Positions 1-9,557 of a stretch of 38,894 nucleotides of DNA are shown one piece after another. The position numbers and the translations under genes were made by a program. The notes under the pieces were generated by a model. The model was given only the letters and a program-made list of their open reading frames with translations. It did no database searches and had not been told where the DNA came from. Numbering within the stretch: the first letter of the stretch is position 1; the number at the start of each line of letters is the position of its first letter. The DNA comes from Pseudomonadota bacterium (lineage in GTDB: Bacteria > CALINM01), in the NCBI GenBank assembly GCA_026418415.1, contig JAOABK010000016.1, positions 1 through 38,894 of the forward strand, read 5' to 3'.

Positions 1-581
1 GCCATAGCCCTATGTACATTCAAATTAATTGCTCCATAGGACATGGCACCAAACATAATTGGATACTCTAACTTTAGCTGAGGTGTAATCTGAGTTTTAA
101 GTCTAAGCTTGCCATCCTTTTCTTCGAACTCTAACTTATCTGGCTTTGAACCTAAGTATGTTCTTAACTCCATAGGCTCTCTTAAAGGGTCTATGGATGG
201 ATTAGTAACCTGACAGGCATCTATCAAAAGGTGATCCCAAAAAATCTTGTAGGGCTTATCATTTCCCATACCGGTAAGAAGAATTCCGCCAGTTTCTCTT
301 TGCTTAATCAATGCCATTCTGTGAAAATTAGTCCAGGACTCATTTGGTCTGAAAGTAGACTCATTAAGTGTAATCTTTAGAGCGTCGGTAGGACACATAT
401 ACTCGCATCTTCGGCACCCTACACACTTAGGATGATCAGCATTCATGATATTTTCAGAAGGATCATAGGAATGAACCTCATAAGAACATTGCCTCTCACA
501 GACCCTGCACTGGATACATCTTTCCTTATCACGTTTTACATAGAACTCATAAAATGCCTGACTGACAGGTCGAAATAACAC
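1..581 (-). CDS. Glutamate synthase, FMN-domain protein with N-terminal 2[4Fe-4S] ferredoxin (5' part)
   Basis: The gene runs off the left edge; 193 codons are visible. Its GTG start (581-579) follows a strong AGGAGG at 588-593, six bases away. Residues 22-32 and 53-63 each carry CxxCxxCxxxC, a bacterial-type double [4Fe-4S] ferredoxin. The following segment (WTNFHRMALIKQ, NPSIDPLREPMELRTYLG, then IMFGAMSYGAIN) matches the start of the FMN-binding synthase domain of archaeal-type or split glutamate synthases, which make glutamate from 2-oxoglutarate and glutamine-derived ammonia. There is no class II glutaminase domain at the N-terminus, so that activity is presumably on a separate subunit outside the window. 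A full-length gltB also lies at 22.4-26.7 kb, so the genome has two systems. The family is fairly sure; the exact subunit name is not. Confidence 0.85.
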   Translation of the reverse strand, partial: MLFRPVSQAFYEFYVKRDKERCIQCRVCERQCSYEVHSYDPSENIMNADHPKCVGCRRCEYMCPTDALKITLNESTFRPNESWTNFHRMALIKQRETGGILLTGMGNDKPYKIFWDHLLIDACQVTNPSIDPLREPMELRTYLGSKPDKLEFEEKDGKLRLKTQITPQLKLEYPIMFGAMSYGAINLNVHRAM

Positions 582-684
582 AGAAGACCTCCTCTTTGTA
601 TATTAGTTAAAATTTATTTGCAAAAAGGAGGCCAATATAAATTATGTTAATTTATTAAGATTAGTATAAAAAAAATGCAAATTT

Positions 685-708
685 GAAAAAAATGCCTATT
701 TTTTAGGC
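685..708 (-). terminator. Rho-independent terminator after the small basic protein gene
   Basis: On the minus strand GCCTA pairs with TAGGC across an A5 loop, followed at once by ATTTTTTT. The stem begins inside the last codon and stop codon of the 703-822 gene. The stem is short (5 bp), but the U-tract is good and it lies before the next gene on the same strand. Confidence 0.6.
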
Positions 709-822
709 TTTATTCTCTGTTTTAATTTGACCAGAGGCTTTCACTTTCTCTCTCATTTTTAATCTTTTTTCTCTCCTATGTCTTCTCCTTCTTAATTCCT
801 GTTTTCTTGTTCCTTTACCCAT
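703..822 (-). CDS. Small Arg/Lys-rich conserved-type protein (39 aa)
   Basis: This 39-residue ORF starts at ATG 822 with AGGAGG at 829-834, overlapping the ppsR stop codon, so translation is probably coupled. The protein starts MGKGTRKQELRRRRHRREKR and is extremely basic, consistent with nucleic-acid or ribosome association. It resembles tiny conserved proteins of the MG-x-ER-RR-E-I-RRRRHR type (the DUF6800-like group, from memory and not verified). A terminator hairpin overlaps its stop codon, which marks it as the last gene of the GT9-ppsR unit. Function unknown. The good ribosome-binding site and the terminator placement are the main arguments that it is real. Confidence 0.7.
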   Translation of the reverse strand: MGKGTRKQELRRRRHRREKRLKMREKVKASGQIKTENKA

Positions 823-832
823 CGATTTCCTC

Positions 833-1651
833 CTAAAACTTTATTTTATCCATTTTTAATGTCTTCAATATTTCTGAAGCTGTTTCTTCAATGGATTTTT
901 TTGTTACATCAACAACTGGAATCTTGTGTTTCTTAAAAAATTCATTGGAAAACTGGACTTCCTCATAAACATTTTTTAAGTTTGCGTAATCACTATTTAA
1001 ATTACTACCGATTAATTTTAATCTTGCTTTTCTAATGTCAGCTAAATAAACAGGATCAATTGTAAGTCCGACAACCTTCCCTAAAAGTTTTTTAAAATCT
1101 AAATTATACTCAATGCCCTTTACAAGAGGTATATTTGCTACTTTCCATGTTTCATGGGAAAGGTAAATAGATAAAGGGGTCTTTGAAGTCCTTGAAACAC
1201 CAGTTAAAACAATATCAGCATCATAGATTGTTTCTGGGTTTTGACCATCATCATGTTTGACAGTATATTCTATAGCTTCAATTCTCTTAAAATATTCAGC
1301 ATTCATAACATGTTGTGCACCAGGAAGCTCCTTTGGTTTTTTAGATAAATATTGAGAAAATCTTTCGACTAATGGACCAATTATGTCAAAAGCATATACC
1401 CTCTGAACTTCAGCTTCTCGCATTATTAAATTCCTCAACCATTTCTGGGCAAATGTATAGACTACAAAGGCATTAGAATGGGTTGCTTTTTTTATTATTT
1501 CTTTTATTTCTTCAGGTGTTGAAATTTTAGTAAATTTTTGTATTTCTACCGAATTTCCTTTAAACTGGGCTAAAACTGATAAAATTACTTTCTCCGCAGT
1601 TTCTCCGGTAGCATCTGATACAATATAGACTTTCAAGTTATCTGCCTTCAA
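833..1651 (-). CDS. ppsR: Pyruvate, phosphate dikinase regulatory protein (bifunctional kinase/phosphorylase, DUF299)
   Basis: The 272-residue protein belongs to the family that inactivates PPDK or PEP synthase with ADP and reactivates it by phosphorolysis, at the pyruvate/PEP node. The N-terminal signature VYIVSDATGETAEKV and the P-loop-like GVSRTSKTPLS near residue 155 are diagnostic. I place the start at TTG 1651-1649, which has GGGAGG seven bases upstream; an extension to 1684 would add 11 residues the family lacks. This start lies 14 bases inside the upstream glycosyltransferase gene, indicating translational coupling. No PPDK or PEP synthase gene is visible in the window. Confidence 0.9.
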   Translation of the reverse strand: MKADNLKVYIVSDATGETAEKVILSVLAQFKGNSVEIQKFTKISTPEEIKEIIKKATHSNAFVVYTFAQKWLRNLIMREAEVQRVYAFDIIGPLVERFSQYLSKKPKELPGAQHVMNAEYFKRIEAIEYTVKHDDGQNPETIYDADIVLTGVSRTSKTPLSIYLSHETWKVANIPLVKGIEYNLDFKKLLGKVVGLTIDPVYLADIRKARLKLIGSNLNSDYANLKNVYEEVQFSNEFFKKHKIPVVDVTKKSIEETASEILKTLKMDKIKF

Positions 1652-2471
1652 AAAAATCCTCCCTTTTGAAGTAGTTAAAAACATCTTTAGGCTTTATATT
1701 TTCAAGGGATCCATTTTTGCCTTTTATAACCTTTATGTCACCCCAAGGTTTATAAACTTGATCATTAGAAGGCCCAAACAAAGCTAAACCTCTCATATTC
1801 AAAATACCTGCTAAATGAGTTATACCACTATCACATCCTAAATAAGCAAGTGCATATGTTAACAGAAAACAAACTTTTTTTAAAGGAAGATTGTATAAAA
1901 ATTTTCTTCCATTCATTTTATCTATCAATCTTTCTTCAGATTCTCCAAGAATATATATGCAATTAAAATTATATTTCTTAACTAACTCTTCAAATTCGAA
2001 AAAATTCTCAATTGGCCAAACTTTCTTTAAACCACCACTACCAGGATGTATGATTATGGTTTTTTTAAGAATATATCCTTCTAAATCTTCATAGTAGTTA
2101 ATTGGTAAAAAAATTGGAATTGGAACAAAGTTCATATTTAAACAGTCAAAGGGATATTTATAAAACCATGTATCTTCAGTTAAAGGTTTAAAATAAAAAA
2201 AATTCTTTTTATTACAATCAAGTAGATTACTAAATATATAGAACTTACTGATTCCTTCAAAATGTTTTGGTATACAACCCTTTAAACACTCAAATACACC
2301 CTTGGAATCTGCATCAACAAATTCAATGAAATCAATATCGTGAAACAGATCTCTAAAAAGATAGTTACCAGCGAAAAAAATCTTTTTATAAAAAGTTCTT
2401 AACCTGAAAAGAAAAGGTAGGAAAGCAACTGTATCTCCTAAAGCCCCTTTCCGATAAATAAATACATTCAT
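1638..2471 (-). CDS. Glycosyltransferase family 9 (heptosyltransferase-like)
   Basis: The 277-residue protein has the GT-B fold signatures of family 9: N-terminal RKGALGDTVAFLPFL, IIIHPGSGG in the middle, and a C-terminal sugar-nucleotide region with YLGCDSGITHLAGIL and ALFGPSNDQVYKPWG. Family members transfer ADP-heptose or related sugars to the lipopolysaccharide core on the cytoplasmic face of the inner membrane. It is shorter than typical heptosyltransferases (about 340-350 residues), so the acceptor is uncertain. No Shine-Dalgarno is visible before ATG 2471. A weak TTGAAG-17-TAAACT promoter (2508-2480) would start transcription close to the ATG. The gene overlaps ppsR by 14 bases. Confidence 0.82.
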   Translation of the reverse strand: MNVFIYRKGALGDTVAFLPFLFRLRTFYKKIFFAGNYLFRDLFHDIDFIEFVDADSKGVFECLKGCIPKHFEGISKFYIFSNLLDCNKKNFFYFKPLTEDTWFYKYPFDCLNMNFVPIPIFLPINYYEDLEGYILKKTIIIHPGSGGLKKVWPIENFFEFEELVKKYNFNCIYILGESEERLIDKMNGRKFLYNLPLKKVCFLLTYALAYLGCDSGITHLAGILNMRGLALFGPSNDQVYKPWGDIKVIKGKNGSLENIKPKDVFNYFKREDFFEGR

Positions 2472-2529
2472 TTTTAAAAAGTTTAACGTTATGAAAAAGT
2501 CACTTCAACTAAAAAATTTATTCTAACTA

Positions 2530-2558
2530 TTGACATGGGGTTTATAAACTATTATAAT
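2530..2558 (+). promoter_or_regulatory. Consensus sigma70 promoter of tRNA-Phe
   Basis: TTGACA (2530-2535) and TATAAT (2553-2558) are separated by exactly 17 bases. Both hexamers match the consensus perfectly. The predicted start is near 2565, about 34 bases before the mature tRNA. This is the strongest sigma70 promoter in the window. Confidence 0.9.
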
Positions 2559-2598
2559 TTTCTTTCACAAACCACAGGTACTCACGAAGTGGTTTTAT

Positions 2599-2671
<73 letters not shown>

Positions 2672-2712
2672 TTCTTTTTTTATCAAAAAAACACACATAT
2701 GGAGTAAAGACA

Positions 2713-3774
2713 ATGACAAAAAAAACTTACAAAATTGCAGTATTACCTGGCGATGGTACAGGTCCAGAAGTAATTAATGAGGGAGTAAAGGTTTTAAAAG
2801 CAGTGGGAGAAAAGGAAAATATTGATTTTTCTTTTACATATTTTAACTGGGGTGGAGACAATTATTTACAAACTGGAGAGATTTTACCAGATAATTTTAA
2901 AGAGCAATTACAGGGCTTTGATGCAATTTATTTAGGAGCAATAGGACATCCTGACGTAAAGCCAGGAATTTTAGAAAAAGGAATTCTTTTAAGACTTAGA
3001 TTTGAACTTGACCAGTACATTAATTTAAGACCTGTTAAACTATATCCCAATGTTGATTGTCCATTGAAAGATAAAAAACCAGAAGATATAGATTTCGTTG
3101 TAGTAAGAGAAAATACTGAAGGGTTATATGCAGGGGCTGGTGGAGTTTTGAAAAAGGGCACACCCGATGAAGTTGCGATACAGGAGTCCATAAACACACG
3201 TAAAGGTGTTGAAAGATGTATACGATATGCATTTGAATATACAAGAAAAAGGAACAAGAAAAAGAAGCTTACTCTTTGTGGTAAAACTAATGTTCTTACG
3301 TATGCATTTGACTTGTGGGAAAGAACCTATTATGAAGTTGCTAAGGAATATCCTGATATACAGACAGACTATGTTCATGTTGATGCCTGTTGTATGTGGA
3401 TGGTTAAAAATCCCGAATGGTTTGATGTTATTGTCACTGACAATATGTTTGGTGATATAATTACAGATTTAGGAGCAATGATTCAGGGAGGAATGGGTAT
3501 TGCAGCAGGTGGAAACATTAATCCACATGGTCTTTCAATGTTTGAACCTATTGGTGGTTCAGCACCAAAATATACTGGTTTAGGTGTAATAAATCCAATA
3601 GCTTGTATCCTTGCAGGAGAAATGCTTCTAAGATTTTTAAATGAAGATTCTGCAGCAAAAAGAATAGAAGATGCAGTTATTAAAGTTGTTTCTACAAAGC
3701 TTAAAAGCCTATCAGCTGGTAAAATGGGGTATTCCACTTCAGAGGTTGGAGATTTAATAGTTGAAAACTTGTGA
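2713..3774 (+). CDS. leuB: 3-isopropylmalate dehydrogenase
   Basis: The 353-residue protein belongs to the isocitrate/isopropylmalate dehydrogenase family (cytoplasmic, NAD-dependent oxidative decarboxylation; leucine synthesis). Visible signatures are the N-terminal [13 protein letters not shown], the substrate loop [31 protein letters not shown], the metal-binding aspartates in [15 protein letters not shown], and the adenine-binding [13 protein letters not shown]. The arginine pattern in the substrate loop favours isopropylmalate over isocitrate; homoisocitrate- or tartrate-type activity is a less likely alternative. GGAG lies 8 bases before ATG 2713. The gene sits 41 bases after tRNA-Phe and overlaps holA by 4 bases, so it may share the tRNA promoter. 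Confidence 0.85.
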   Translation: MTKKTYKIAVLPGDGTGPEVINEGVKVLKAVGEKENIDFSFTYFNWGGDNYLQTGEILPDNFKEQLQGFDAIYLGAIGHPDVKPGILEKGILLRLRFELDQYINLRPVKLYPNVDCPLKDKKPEDIDFVVVRENTEGLYAGAGGVLKKGTPDEVAIQESINTRKGVERCIRYAFEYTRKRNKKKKLTLCGKTNVLTYAFDLWERTYYEVAKEYPDIQTDYVHVDACCMWMVKNPEWFDVIVTDNMFGDIITDLGAMIQGGMGIAAGGNINPHGLSMFEPIGGSAPKYTGLGVINPIACILAGEMLLRFLNEDSAAKRIEDAVIKVVSTKLKSLSAGKMGYSTSEVGDLIVENL

Positions 3775-5042
3775 ATAATATAAAAGACAAAAAACTTTTT
3801 TTAATATTAGGTGATAAAAGTTTTCAACAGGAAAAGATACGTTTTATATTGTCATCTTTTTTTGAAGGAAATATCCCTGAGCAAAATATTGAGTTTTATT
3901 CACAAAACAGACATGATTGGAATATAATTAAAGAACAAATACTAACATATTCGCTTTTTGGTACACCAAGATTCTTCATATTAGAAGAAACTGATATTTT
4001 TACTTCAGAAAAAAATATTAAGGAACTGCTTGATACTGCAAAAGAATTGTATATTTCAGGAGAATTTGAGAAAGCTTATAAATCTATATTATCTGCATTT
4101 CTTCAACTCGATATAAATGAATTAGATTACCAGAAAGTATCTGAAAATCCCTCTAATATTACAAAATTTTTCAATGATTATATAGATAACAGTGATTTTT
4201 GTATAGAGCTTTTAAAAAGGTTTAAATTACCAGAAAAACTTCCCCATAAATATGAAAGCACTGATTTGGAAAATATTATAACAAAAATTCCAGATGGACA
4301 TTATCTAATAATCACAACGAGTAATTTTGATAAAAGAAAAAAAATTTTTAAAGATTTACAGAAGAGAGCTGTCGTTTATGAGCAAATTAGTGTTAAAAAA
4401 GAGGGATATGAATTTAAGAAAAATATTGATAACTATATTAAAGACATTATTTCAAATTGGGGCAAAAAAATTTCTGCAGATAATTTAGTTTTGCTACAAG
4501 AGCTATGTTATGAGAGTAAGTATTTCGAAAAAAATTTAGAAAAACTATTAATTTTAACAAAAGATATTGATGAAATATCAAGAAATGAAATACTTTTAGC
4601 CTTTGATGATGATGCTATAGTAGACTCTAAGATGTTAAGCCAATTCATAAAAGAAAAAAATTTTTTTAAGATTATTACATTAATAACTAATCCAACATCA
4701 ACTAAACAGGATCACATAAAACTTTTAGGATACATAAGAAGCCTAATTAAAAATGGTATAGCACTTAAAGAAATATTTGAAGATAGAAGCATAAAAGACT
4801 ATTCAACATTTGTAAATTATTTAAATAGAGTTAAGGAAAATTATGCTAATAAATCATTATTACAGCAACATCCTTTTTATTTATTTCAGAGTTATCAAAC
4901 TTTCTTTGAATATGAAAAAGATTTTCTAATATCTTTGTATATCAAATTATTTGAAATAGACAAAGACATGAAATCAACTCAAAAAAATACTGTCGATCTA
5001 TTAATTGATTTTTTTAGCAGTATGTTTAACCCCAGAAAATAA
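3771..5042 (+). CDS. holA: DNA polymerase III delta subunit (clamp-loader wrench), HolA-like
   Basis: The 423-residue protein starts at GTG 3771, overlapping the leuB stop (GTGA). Family features are the N-terminal FLILGDKSFQQEKI, SLFGTPRFFILEETDIF, DGHYLIITTSNFDKRKKIF leading to a conserved aromatic, and C-terminal helical segments NLVLLQEL and LEKLLILT followed by the LLGYIRSLIK region. HolA opens the sliding clamp during loading. At 423 residues it is about 80 longer than usual; the extra part seems to lie around residues 85-165, between the two halves of the nucleotide-fold domain. The 3' end overlaps the convergent GGDEF gene by 17 bases. Sequence conservation of HolA is low, hence moderate confidence. 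Confidence 0.75.
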   Translation: MNNIKDKKLFLILGDKSFQQEKIRFILSSFFEGNIPEQNIEFYSQNRHDWNIIKEQILTYSLFGTPRFFILEETDIFTSEKNIKELLDTAKELYISGEFEKAYKSILSAFLQLDINELDYQKVSENPSNITKFFNDYIDNSDFCIELLKRFKLPEKLPHKYESTDLENIITKIPDGHYLIITTSNFDKRKKIFKDLQKRAVVYEQISVKKEGYEFKKNIDNYIKDIISNWGKKISADNLVLLQELCYESKYFEKNLEKLLILTKDIDEISRNEILLAFDDDAIVDSKMLSQFIKEKNFFKIITLITNPTSTKQDHIKLLGYIRSLIKNGIALKEIFEDRSIKDYSTFVNYLNRVKENYANKSLLQQHPFYLFQSYQTFFEYEKDFLISLYIKLFEIDKDMKSTQKNTVDLLIDFFSSMFNPRK

Positions 5043-6411
5043 TGCTTCCTTTTTGGGTTTTCTTAACCCTGTACATCGCCTTATCGGCCCTTTCTATGAG
5101 ACTTTTTGCAGTAAGACCTTTATAATATGTGGCTATTCCGATACTTGCACTAACCTTATGACCTGCAAGCGGTGTATTGATAATCTTGTCTTGTAACCTT
5201 TTTGCAGTTGCATAAGCACCTTCTTTCTCTGTATTTGGCAACATAATCACAAATTCTTCTCCACCGAACCGAGCAGCAATATCAATATCTCGCAAGCTAT
5301 TTTTAATAAGATTTGCAAATTCTTTCAAAATAATATCACCAACAGTATGTCCATAGGTATCATTTAATTTCTTAAAATCATCTAAATCAATAAACATTAT
5401 CGCTAAGCTTCCGCCATATCTATTTAGCCTCATTATTTCCTTTTCTAAGTTCTTTACAAAAAAGTTTCTATTATATAGTTGTGTTAATGGATCGATTATA
5501 GATAATCTCTCAAGAGCCATGAAACTCTGAACATTATTTAGAGCAATAGCGGTAGCATCAGCAAGATATGAAAAAAGATGCCTATCCTTTGCCGTAAAAC
5601 TACTTTGCTTGTTGAAAGATTCTATGACACCAAGTAATTTTCTCTTATAAATAACGGGCGCACATATAAGATTCTTGACCTCGTAATCTTTAACAATCTT
5701 ACTAATTTTCGTTTTTTCTGTAATTTTATCTATCACAACTATTTTACGATCTATAGCACATTGACCTGCAATACCATCTCCTAAGGGCAGAGTTATCTCT
5801 TTGTCAAGTCCTTGTGCAACTTTACTTACAAGCTTTTCCCCATCAAAAATAAATAATGTTGTTCTATCAGTCTTTAGAAGTTCAGTTGCTGCTGAAACTA
5901 TTTTTTCTAACAGAGTATCATAATCTTGTTGAGATATTAGGCTATTTAAAACCTTAATGATCTTTTCTCTCTCTAACCACCAATTTTCATAGGTTTTCAT
6001 AAAATTATTTATAAAATTTTCTATTAAATTAGCTATTGCAAAAACAATTTTTTCATCTACGTCAAAGGGAACACCACAGGTAACCCAAAAACCAATTTTT
6101 TTATCAAAGAATTTAATAGGTACAACAATTTTTCTATATTTAGCCCAACATTTTTTTACTAATTTATTTAAAACCATTCTTTTTTTTGTATCTTTAAGAC
6201 ACTTAATTACATTTTTTTGTTCACTAAGTATTTTCTTGCAATATTCTGGTACAAATGTTTTTTCTATAACAGTCTGCCCCTTTGAATCTAAAATAAAAGC
6301 ACAAAAACCAAATCTTTTAGAAAAATCTCGAGTCAAATCCTTAAGCTGTTCCAGTTCAAAGATGTCAGTTATTTGAATATTTTCAGTAGTTGGTTTTTTG
6401 GCATCGGTCAT
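5026..6411 (-). CDS. Diguanylate cyclase with PocR and GAF sensor domains
   Basis: The 461-residue soluble protein has three parts: a PocR-type ligand-binding domain (about residues 15-140, cysteines at 58, 71, 88 and 112), a GAF domain (about 155-295), and a GGDEF domain (about 300-461). The active site is intact, GGEEF at 383-387. A product-inhibition I-site, RDID at 374-377, lies the usual five residues upstream, so it should synthesise cyclic di-GMP under feedback control. No membrane segment is visible. Its start overlaps the copper ATPase gene by 4 bases (ATGA), so the two are co-transcribed. The PocR ligand is unknown; the neighbour hints at a metal- or redox-linked signal. Confidence 0.9.
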   Translation of the reverse strand: MTDAKKPTTENIQITDIFELEQLKDLTRDFSKRFGFCAFILDSKGQTVIEKTFVPEYCKKILSEQKNVIKCLKDTKKRMVLNKLVKKCWAKYRKIVVPIKFFDKKIGFWVTCGVPFDVDEKIVFAIANLIENFINNFMKTYENWWLEREKIIKVLNSLISQQDYDTLLEKIVSAATELLKTDRTTLFIFDGEKLVSKVAQGLDKEITLPLGDGIAGQCAIDRKIVVIDKITEKTKISKIVKDYEVKNLICAPVIYKRKLLGVIESFNKQSSFTAKDRHLFSYLADATAIALNNVQSFMALERLSIIDPLTQLYNRNFFVKNLEKEIMRLNRYGGSLAIMFIDLDDFKKLNDTYGHTVGDIILKEFANLIKNSLRDIDIAARFGGEEFVIMLPNTEKEGAYATAKRLQDKIINTPLAGHKVSASIGIATYYKGLTAKSLIERADKAMYRVKKTQKGSIIFWG

Positions 6412-8819
6412 TTAAATTTGCCTTTTAATAAAAGTGAATTTGTTACTACAGATACAGAACTCATAGCCATTGCTATTCCAGCAAAGATTGGACTCAAAGT
6501 AATTCCAAAGAAGGGATATAAAATTCCTCCTGCTACTGGTATACCAATTGTGTTATATATAAAAGCCCAAAATAGATTTTCTTTTATCTTTTTCTTTGTC
6601 ATCCTGCTTAAGTTAATCGCCTTTACTATATTCATAAGATCTGGCCTTACAAGTACTACATCACTTGTTTCAATTGCAATATCTGTGCCAGAACCAAAAG
6701 CAATACCAACATCTGCAACCGCAAGAGCTGGAGCATCATTAATACCATCTCCTACCATTGCAACAATTTTAGATGATTCCTTTATTTTTTTAACAACAAA
6801 CTGTTTTTCATCTGGTAAAACTTTTCCTTTAAATTTACTTATATTTAATTTTTTTGCGACGCTTTCGGCTACTTTTTCATTATCACCTGATAACATGTAC
6901 AATTCAATATTTTGCTCTTTTATCGCCTTTACAAAATCTAAAGCATCTTCTTTTATCACGTCCGATATCACAACGAATCCCAAAAGATTCTTGTTATTCT
7001 CTACTTCTTCTCCAAGACAAACAACAGAATTGCCCTCGTCAAAATATTTAACAAAAACTTCTTTATTAAATTTAAACTGCTTTTCCTCTAAGAAATCTGG
7101 GGTACCAGCATACAGATATTTACCATTAATTTTACCTTTTATACCCTTGCCCAAAATATTTTCAAAATCTTTTACATCATAAAAATCAATATTGTTATAC
7201 TTTTTTAAAATAGCATCTGCAAGAGGATGAGATGATAATCTCTCAAGAGATGCAAGTTTCTTTAAAAATTCTACTTCATTGATGTCAAAGGTTTTTAATT
7301 CTACAACTTCAGGATGTCCGTATGTTAATGTGCCAGTCTTATCTAATACTATCACCTCAACATTTGCCAGTTTTTCAAGAATCTCTGCGTTTTTAAATAG
7401 AATGCCCCTTTCTGCGCCAAGACCGGTACCAACTATTATAGCAGTTGGAGTAGCAAGACCTAAAGAACAGGGACAGGCAATAATAAGAACAGATATAAAA
7501 GCTTTTGCAGATATATATGTATCAAAACCAGCAAACTTCCAGATTAAAAAACTAAGCACAGCAATTATAAAAACAACAGGAACAAAAACAGAGCTGATTT
7601 TATCAACCAATTTTTGTATGGGAGCCTTACTTCCCTGTGCCTCTTCGACTAACCTTATAATTTGGGCAAGCATTGTGTTACTACCCACAGATGTAGCTTT
7701 AAAAATAATGCTACCAGTGGTATTTAATGTTCCACCAATTACATTATCTCCTTTTTTCTTTTCCACAGGAATACTTTCTCCTGTTATCATTGACTCATCA
7801 ACAGAAGAATATCCATCAATTACAATTCCATCCACAGGGATTCTTTGACCAGACTTAACAACTATTAGATCACCTACGACCAATTCGTTTATTGAAACTT
7901 CTATTTCTCTGCCTTCTCTAATCACAATAGCCGATGATGGTAATAGTTTCAAAAGTTTTTTTATAGCAGAAGATGTCTTACCTTTTGCTATTGCTTCAAG
8001 GTATCTACCAAGTAAGATAAAGGTTATCAAAACTGCGGAAGTCTCATAATATAAATGTGAAGCATCTGTTAATCCACCATAGAAAATGACAACTGTCTCA
8101 TAGAGACTATAGATATAAGCAGTGCCAGTACCAAGAGCAACAAGGGTGTCCATTGTTGATGTTTTGGATTTTAAAAGAGTCTTTATGCCGTTTATGTAAA
8201 ATTCTTTTCCAAAAAACAAAACTGGGGTAGCAAGAATAAATTGTACAAAGGCATATATCGTATCATTTTGGAAAAAGTGGAAGATATTAAAGTGATCTGC
8301 CATAGTTATAACAAGTAAAGGTAGAGAAAAAACTGCTGAAAAAACAAAATTCCTCTTCTTATGTGCAAGTTCAATCTTTTCAGCATCTATATCAATATAA
8401 TCTAAAGGTTGATAGCCTGTTTCGGTTATTATTTTTCTTATTTTTTGTTCATCTAATATATTTTCATCAAAGGTGATAAAAGCCTTATTTGTAGCAAGAT
8501 TAACATTTGCCTCGAGTATCCCCAGTTGGGACTTTAGAGAATTCTCTAATTTAGAGACACACGATGCACAATGAAGACCACCAATTTTCACAACAACAGA
8601 TTTTGTTTTGATAATCTTAAAAATATAACCAATCGAATCTACAGCCTCTTTCATTTGAAGAGGAGTAATCAAATTTTCATCATACTCAATTAGAGCAGTT
8701 TTTGTAGCGAGATTAACATTTGCTGATTTGATACCCTTCAGAGAGTTTAATTTATCTTCTACACGAGCCACACAGGAAGCACAATGAAGCCCCTCAATTA
8801 TAAATGTTTCTTTTTTCAT
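6408..8819 (-). CDS. copA: Copper-translocating P1B-type ATPase with two HMA domains
   Basis: The 803-residue inner-membrane pump exports Cu(I). Two N-terminal heavy-metal-associated domains each carry a CASC metal site (residues 13-16 and 84-87). About eight membrane helices follow, with TGES at 346-349, the intramembrane CPC at 449-451, DKTGT with phosphorylated Asp493, and GDGINDAP near residue 695. Late-helix IYN and MAMSS motifs match the copper subgroup rather than zinc/cadmium pumps. No Shine-Dalgarno precedes ATG 8819. The gene is divergent from tal. No CueR/CsoR-type regulator or CopZ chaperone is visible nearby. It overlaps the downstream diguanylate cyclase gene. Confidence 0.93.
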   Translation of the reverse strand: MKKETFIIEGLHCASCVARVEDKLNSLKGIKSANVNLATKTALIEYDENLITPLQMKEAVDSIGYIFKIIKTKSVVVKIGGLHCASCVSKLENSLKSQLGILEANVNLATNKAFITFDENILDEQKIRKIITETGYQPLDYIDIDAEKIELAHKKRNFVFSAVFSLPLLVITMADHFNIFHFFQNDTIYAFVQFILATPVLFFGKEFYINGIKTLLKSKTSTMDTLVALGTGTAYIYSLYETVVIFYGGLTDASHLYYETSAVLITFILLGRYLEAIAKGKTSSAIKKLLKLLPSSAIVIREGREIEVSINELVVGDLIVVKSGQRIPVDGIVIDGYSSVDESMITGESIPVEKKKGDNVIGGTLNTTGSIIFKATSVGSNTMLAQIIRLVEEAQGSKAPIQKLVDKISSVFVPVVFIIAVLSFLIWKFAGFDTYISAKAFISVLIIACPCSLGLATPTAIIVGTGLGAERGILFKNAEILEKLANVEVIVLDKTGTLTYGHPEVVELKTFDINEVEFLKKLASLERLSSHPLADAILKKYNNIDFYDVKDFENILGKGIKGKINGKYLYAGTPDFLEEKQFKFNKEVFVKYFDEGNSVVCLGEEVENNKNLLGFVVISDVIKEDALDFVKAIKEQNIELYMLSGDNEKVAESVAKKLNISKFKGKVLPDEKQFVVKKIKESSKIVAMVGDGINDAPALAVADVGIAFGSGTDIAIETSDVVLVRPDLMNIVKAINLSRMTKKKIKENLFWAFIYNTIGIPVAGGILYPFFGITLSPIFAGIAMAMSSVSVVTNSLLLKGKFK

Positions 8820-8831
8820 ATCAGTTTTTAG

Positions 8832-8860
8832 TTAACTTTTTTTGTTTTTTTTATCATAAT
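8832..8860 (+). promoter_or_regulatory. Probable sigma70 promoter of the transaldolase gene
   Basis: TTAACT (8832-8837) is followed after 17 bases by CATAAT (8855-8860), giving matches of 4/6 and 5/6. The start would fall near 8867, ahead of the AGGAGG at 8884-8889. The match is moderate in an AT-rich gap. Confidence 0.45.
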
Positions 8861-8893
8861 ATATAAATAATCTTATCATAGACAGGAGGAAAA

Positions 8894-9556
8894 ATGAAAT
8901 TCTTTATTGATACTGCAAATCTTGAGGAAATTAAAAAAGGTTTAGAATTAGGTTTAGTAGATGGTGTTACAACAAACCCATCATTAATCGCAAAAGAAAA
9001 AAAACCCTTTTTAGAATTGATAAAAGAGATATTAAAATTAGTTCCCGGCCCAGTTAGCATAGAAGTTACTGCTGTAGATGCGGAAAATATGGTAAAGGAA
9101 GCTAAAAAATATGCAAAACTCGGAGATAATGCGGTTATAAAGATACCTACCACCAATGAAGGTCTAAAGGCGATTAAAAAGCTATCCTCAGAGGGTATAA
9201 AAACAAATGCTACCTTGATATTCTCGCCTTCTCAAGCATTGCTTGTTGCAAAAGCAGGTGCTACTTATGCAAGTCCTTTCATAGGAAGACTTGACGATAT
9301 ATCACAAAGAGGGATGGATCTGATAGAACAGGTATTAACTATTTATGATAACTACTCTTTTGATACAGAAGTAATTGTAGCAAGTGTCAGAAATCCAATG
9401 CACGTTGTAGAAGCTGCGCTTTTGGGTGCCCATATAGCCACTATCCCTTTTTCCACAATTAAACAACTAATAAACCATCCTCTAACTGATATTGGGCTTG
9501 AAAGATTTCTAAAAGATTGGGAGAACTATAATAAAGAAGTTGCTAAAAAGAAGTAG
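8894..9556 (+). CDS. tal: Transaldolase, small TalC/FSA-type
   Basis: The 220-residue protein matches the short decameric transaldolase/fructose-6-phosphate aldolase class of the non-oxidative pentose phosphate pathway. It starts [15 protein letters not shown], has DGVTTNPSL, the Schiff-base lysine in NAVIKIPTT, then [12 protein letters not shown] and [11 protein letters not shown]. The full active-site set is present. An excellent AGGAGG lies four bases before ATG 8894. It is a single-gene unit, divergent from copA and convergent with lexA, with one base between the two stop codons. Transaldolase is favoured over F6P aldolase in this size class, but the two cannot be told apart here with certainty. 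Confidence 0.9.
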   Translation: MKFFIDTANLEEIKKGLELGLVDGVTTNPSLIAKEKKPFLELIKEILKLVPGPVSIEVTAVDAENMVKEAKKYAKLGDNAVIKIPTTNEGLKAIKKLSSEGIKTNATLIFSPSQALLVAKAGATYASPFIGRLDDISQRGMDLIEQVLTIYDNYSFDTEVIVASVRNPMHVVEAALLGAHIATIPFSTIKQLINHPLTDIGLERFLKDWENYNKEVAKKK

Positions 9557-9557
9557 T

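Noticed and set aside
644-658. AAGGAGG and ATG on the plus strand opening a four-codon ORF
   Set aside because: Too short to support, with no promoter or conserved peptide evidence; chance in an AT-rich leader.
2672-2685. T-run after tRNA-Phe as a terminator
   Set aside because: No hairpin precedes the seven T residues, so termination is not supported.
3206-3460. Frame-shifted ORF inside leuB
   Set aside because: Shadow of leuB in another frame with no domain content.
6373-7848. Long plus-strand ORFs (6373-7182, 7279-7848) opposite copA
   Set aside because: They are antisense shadows of a clear P-type ATPase gene with no ribosome site or recognisable domain.
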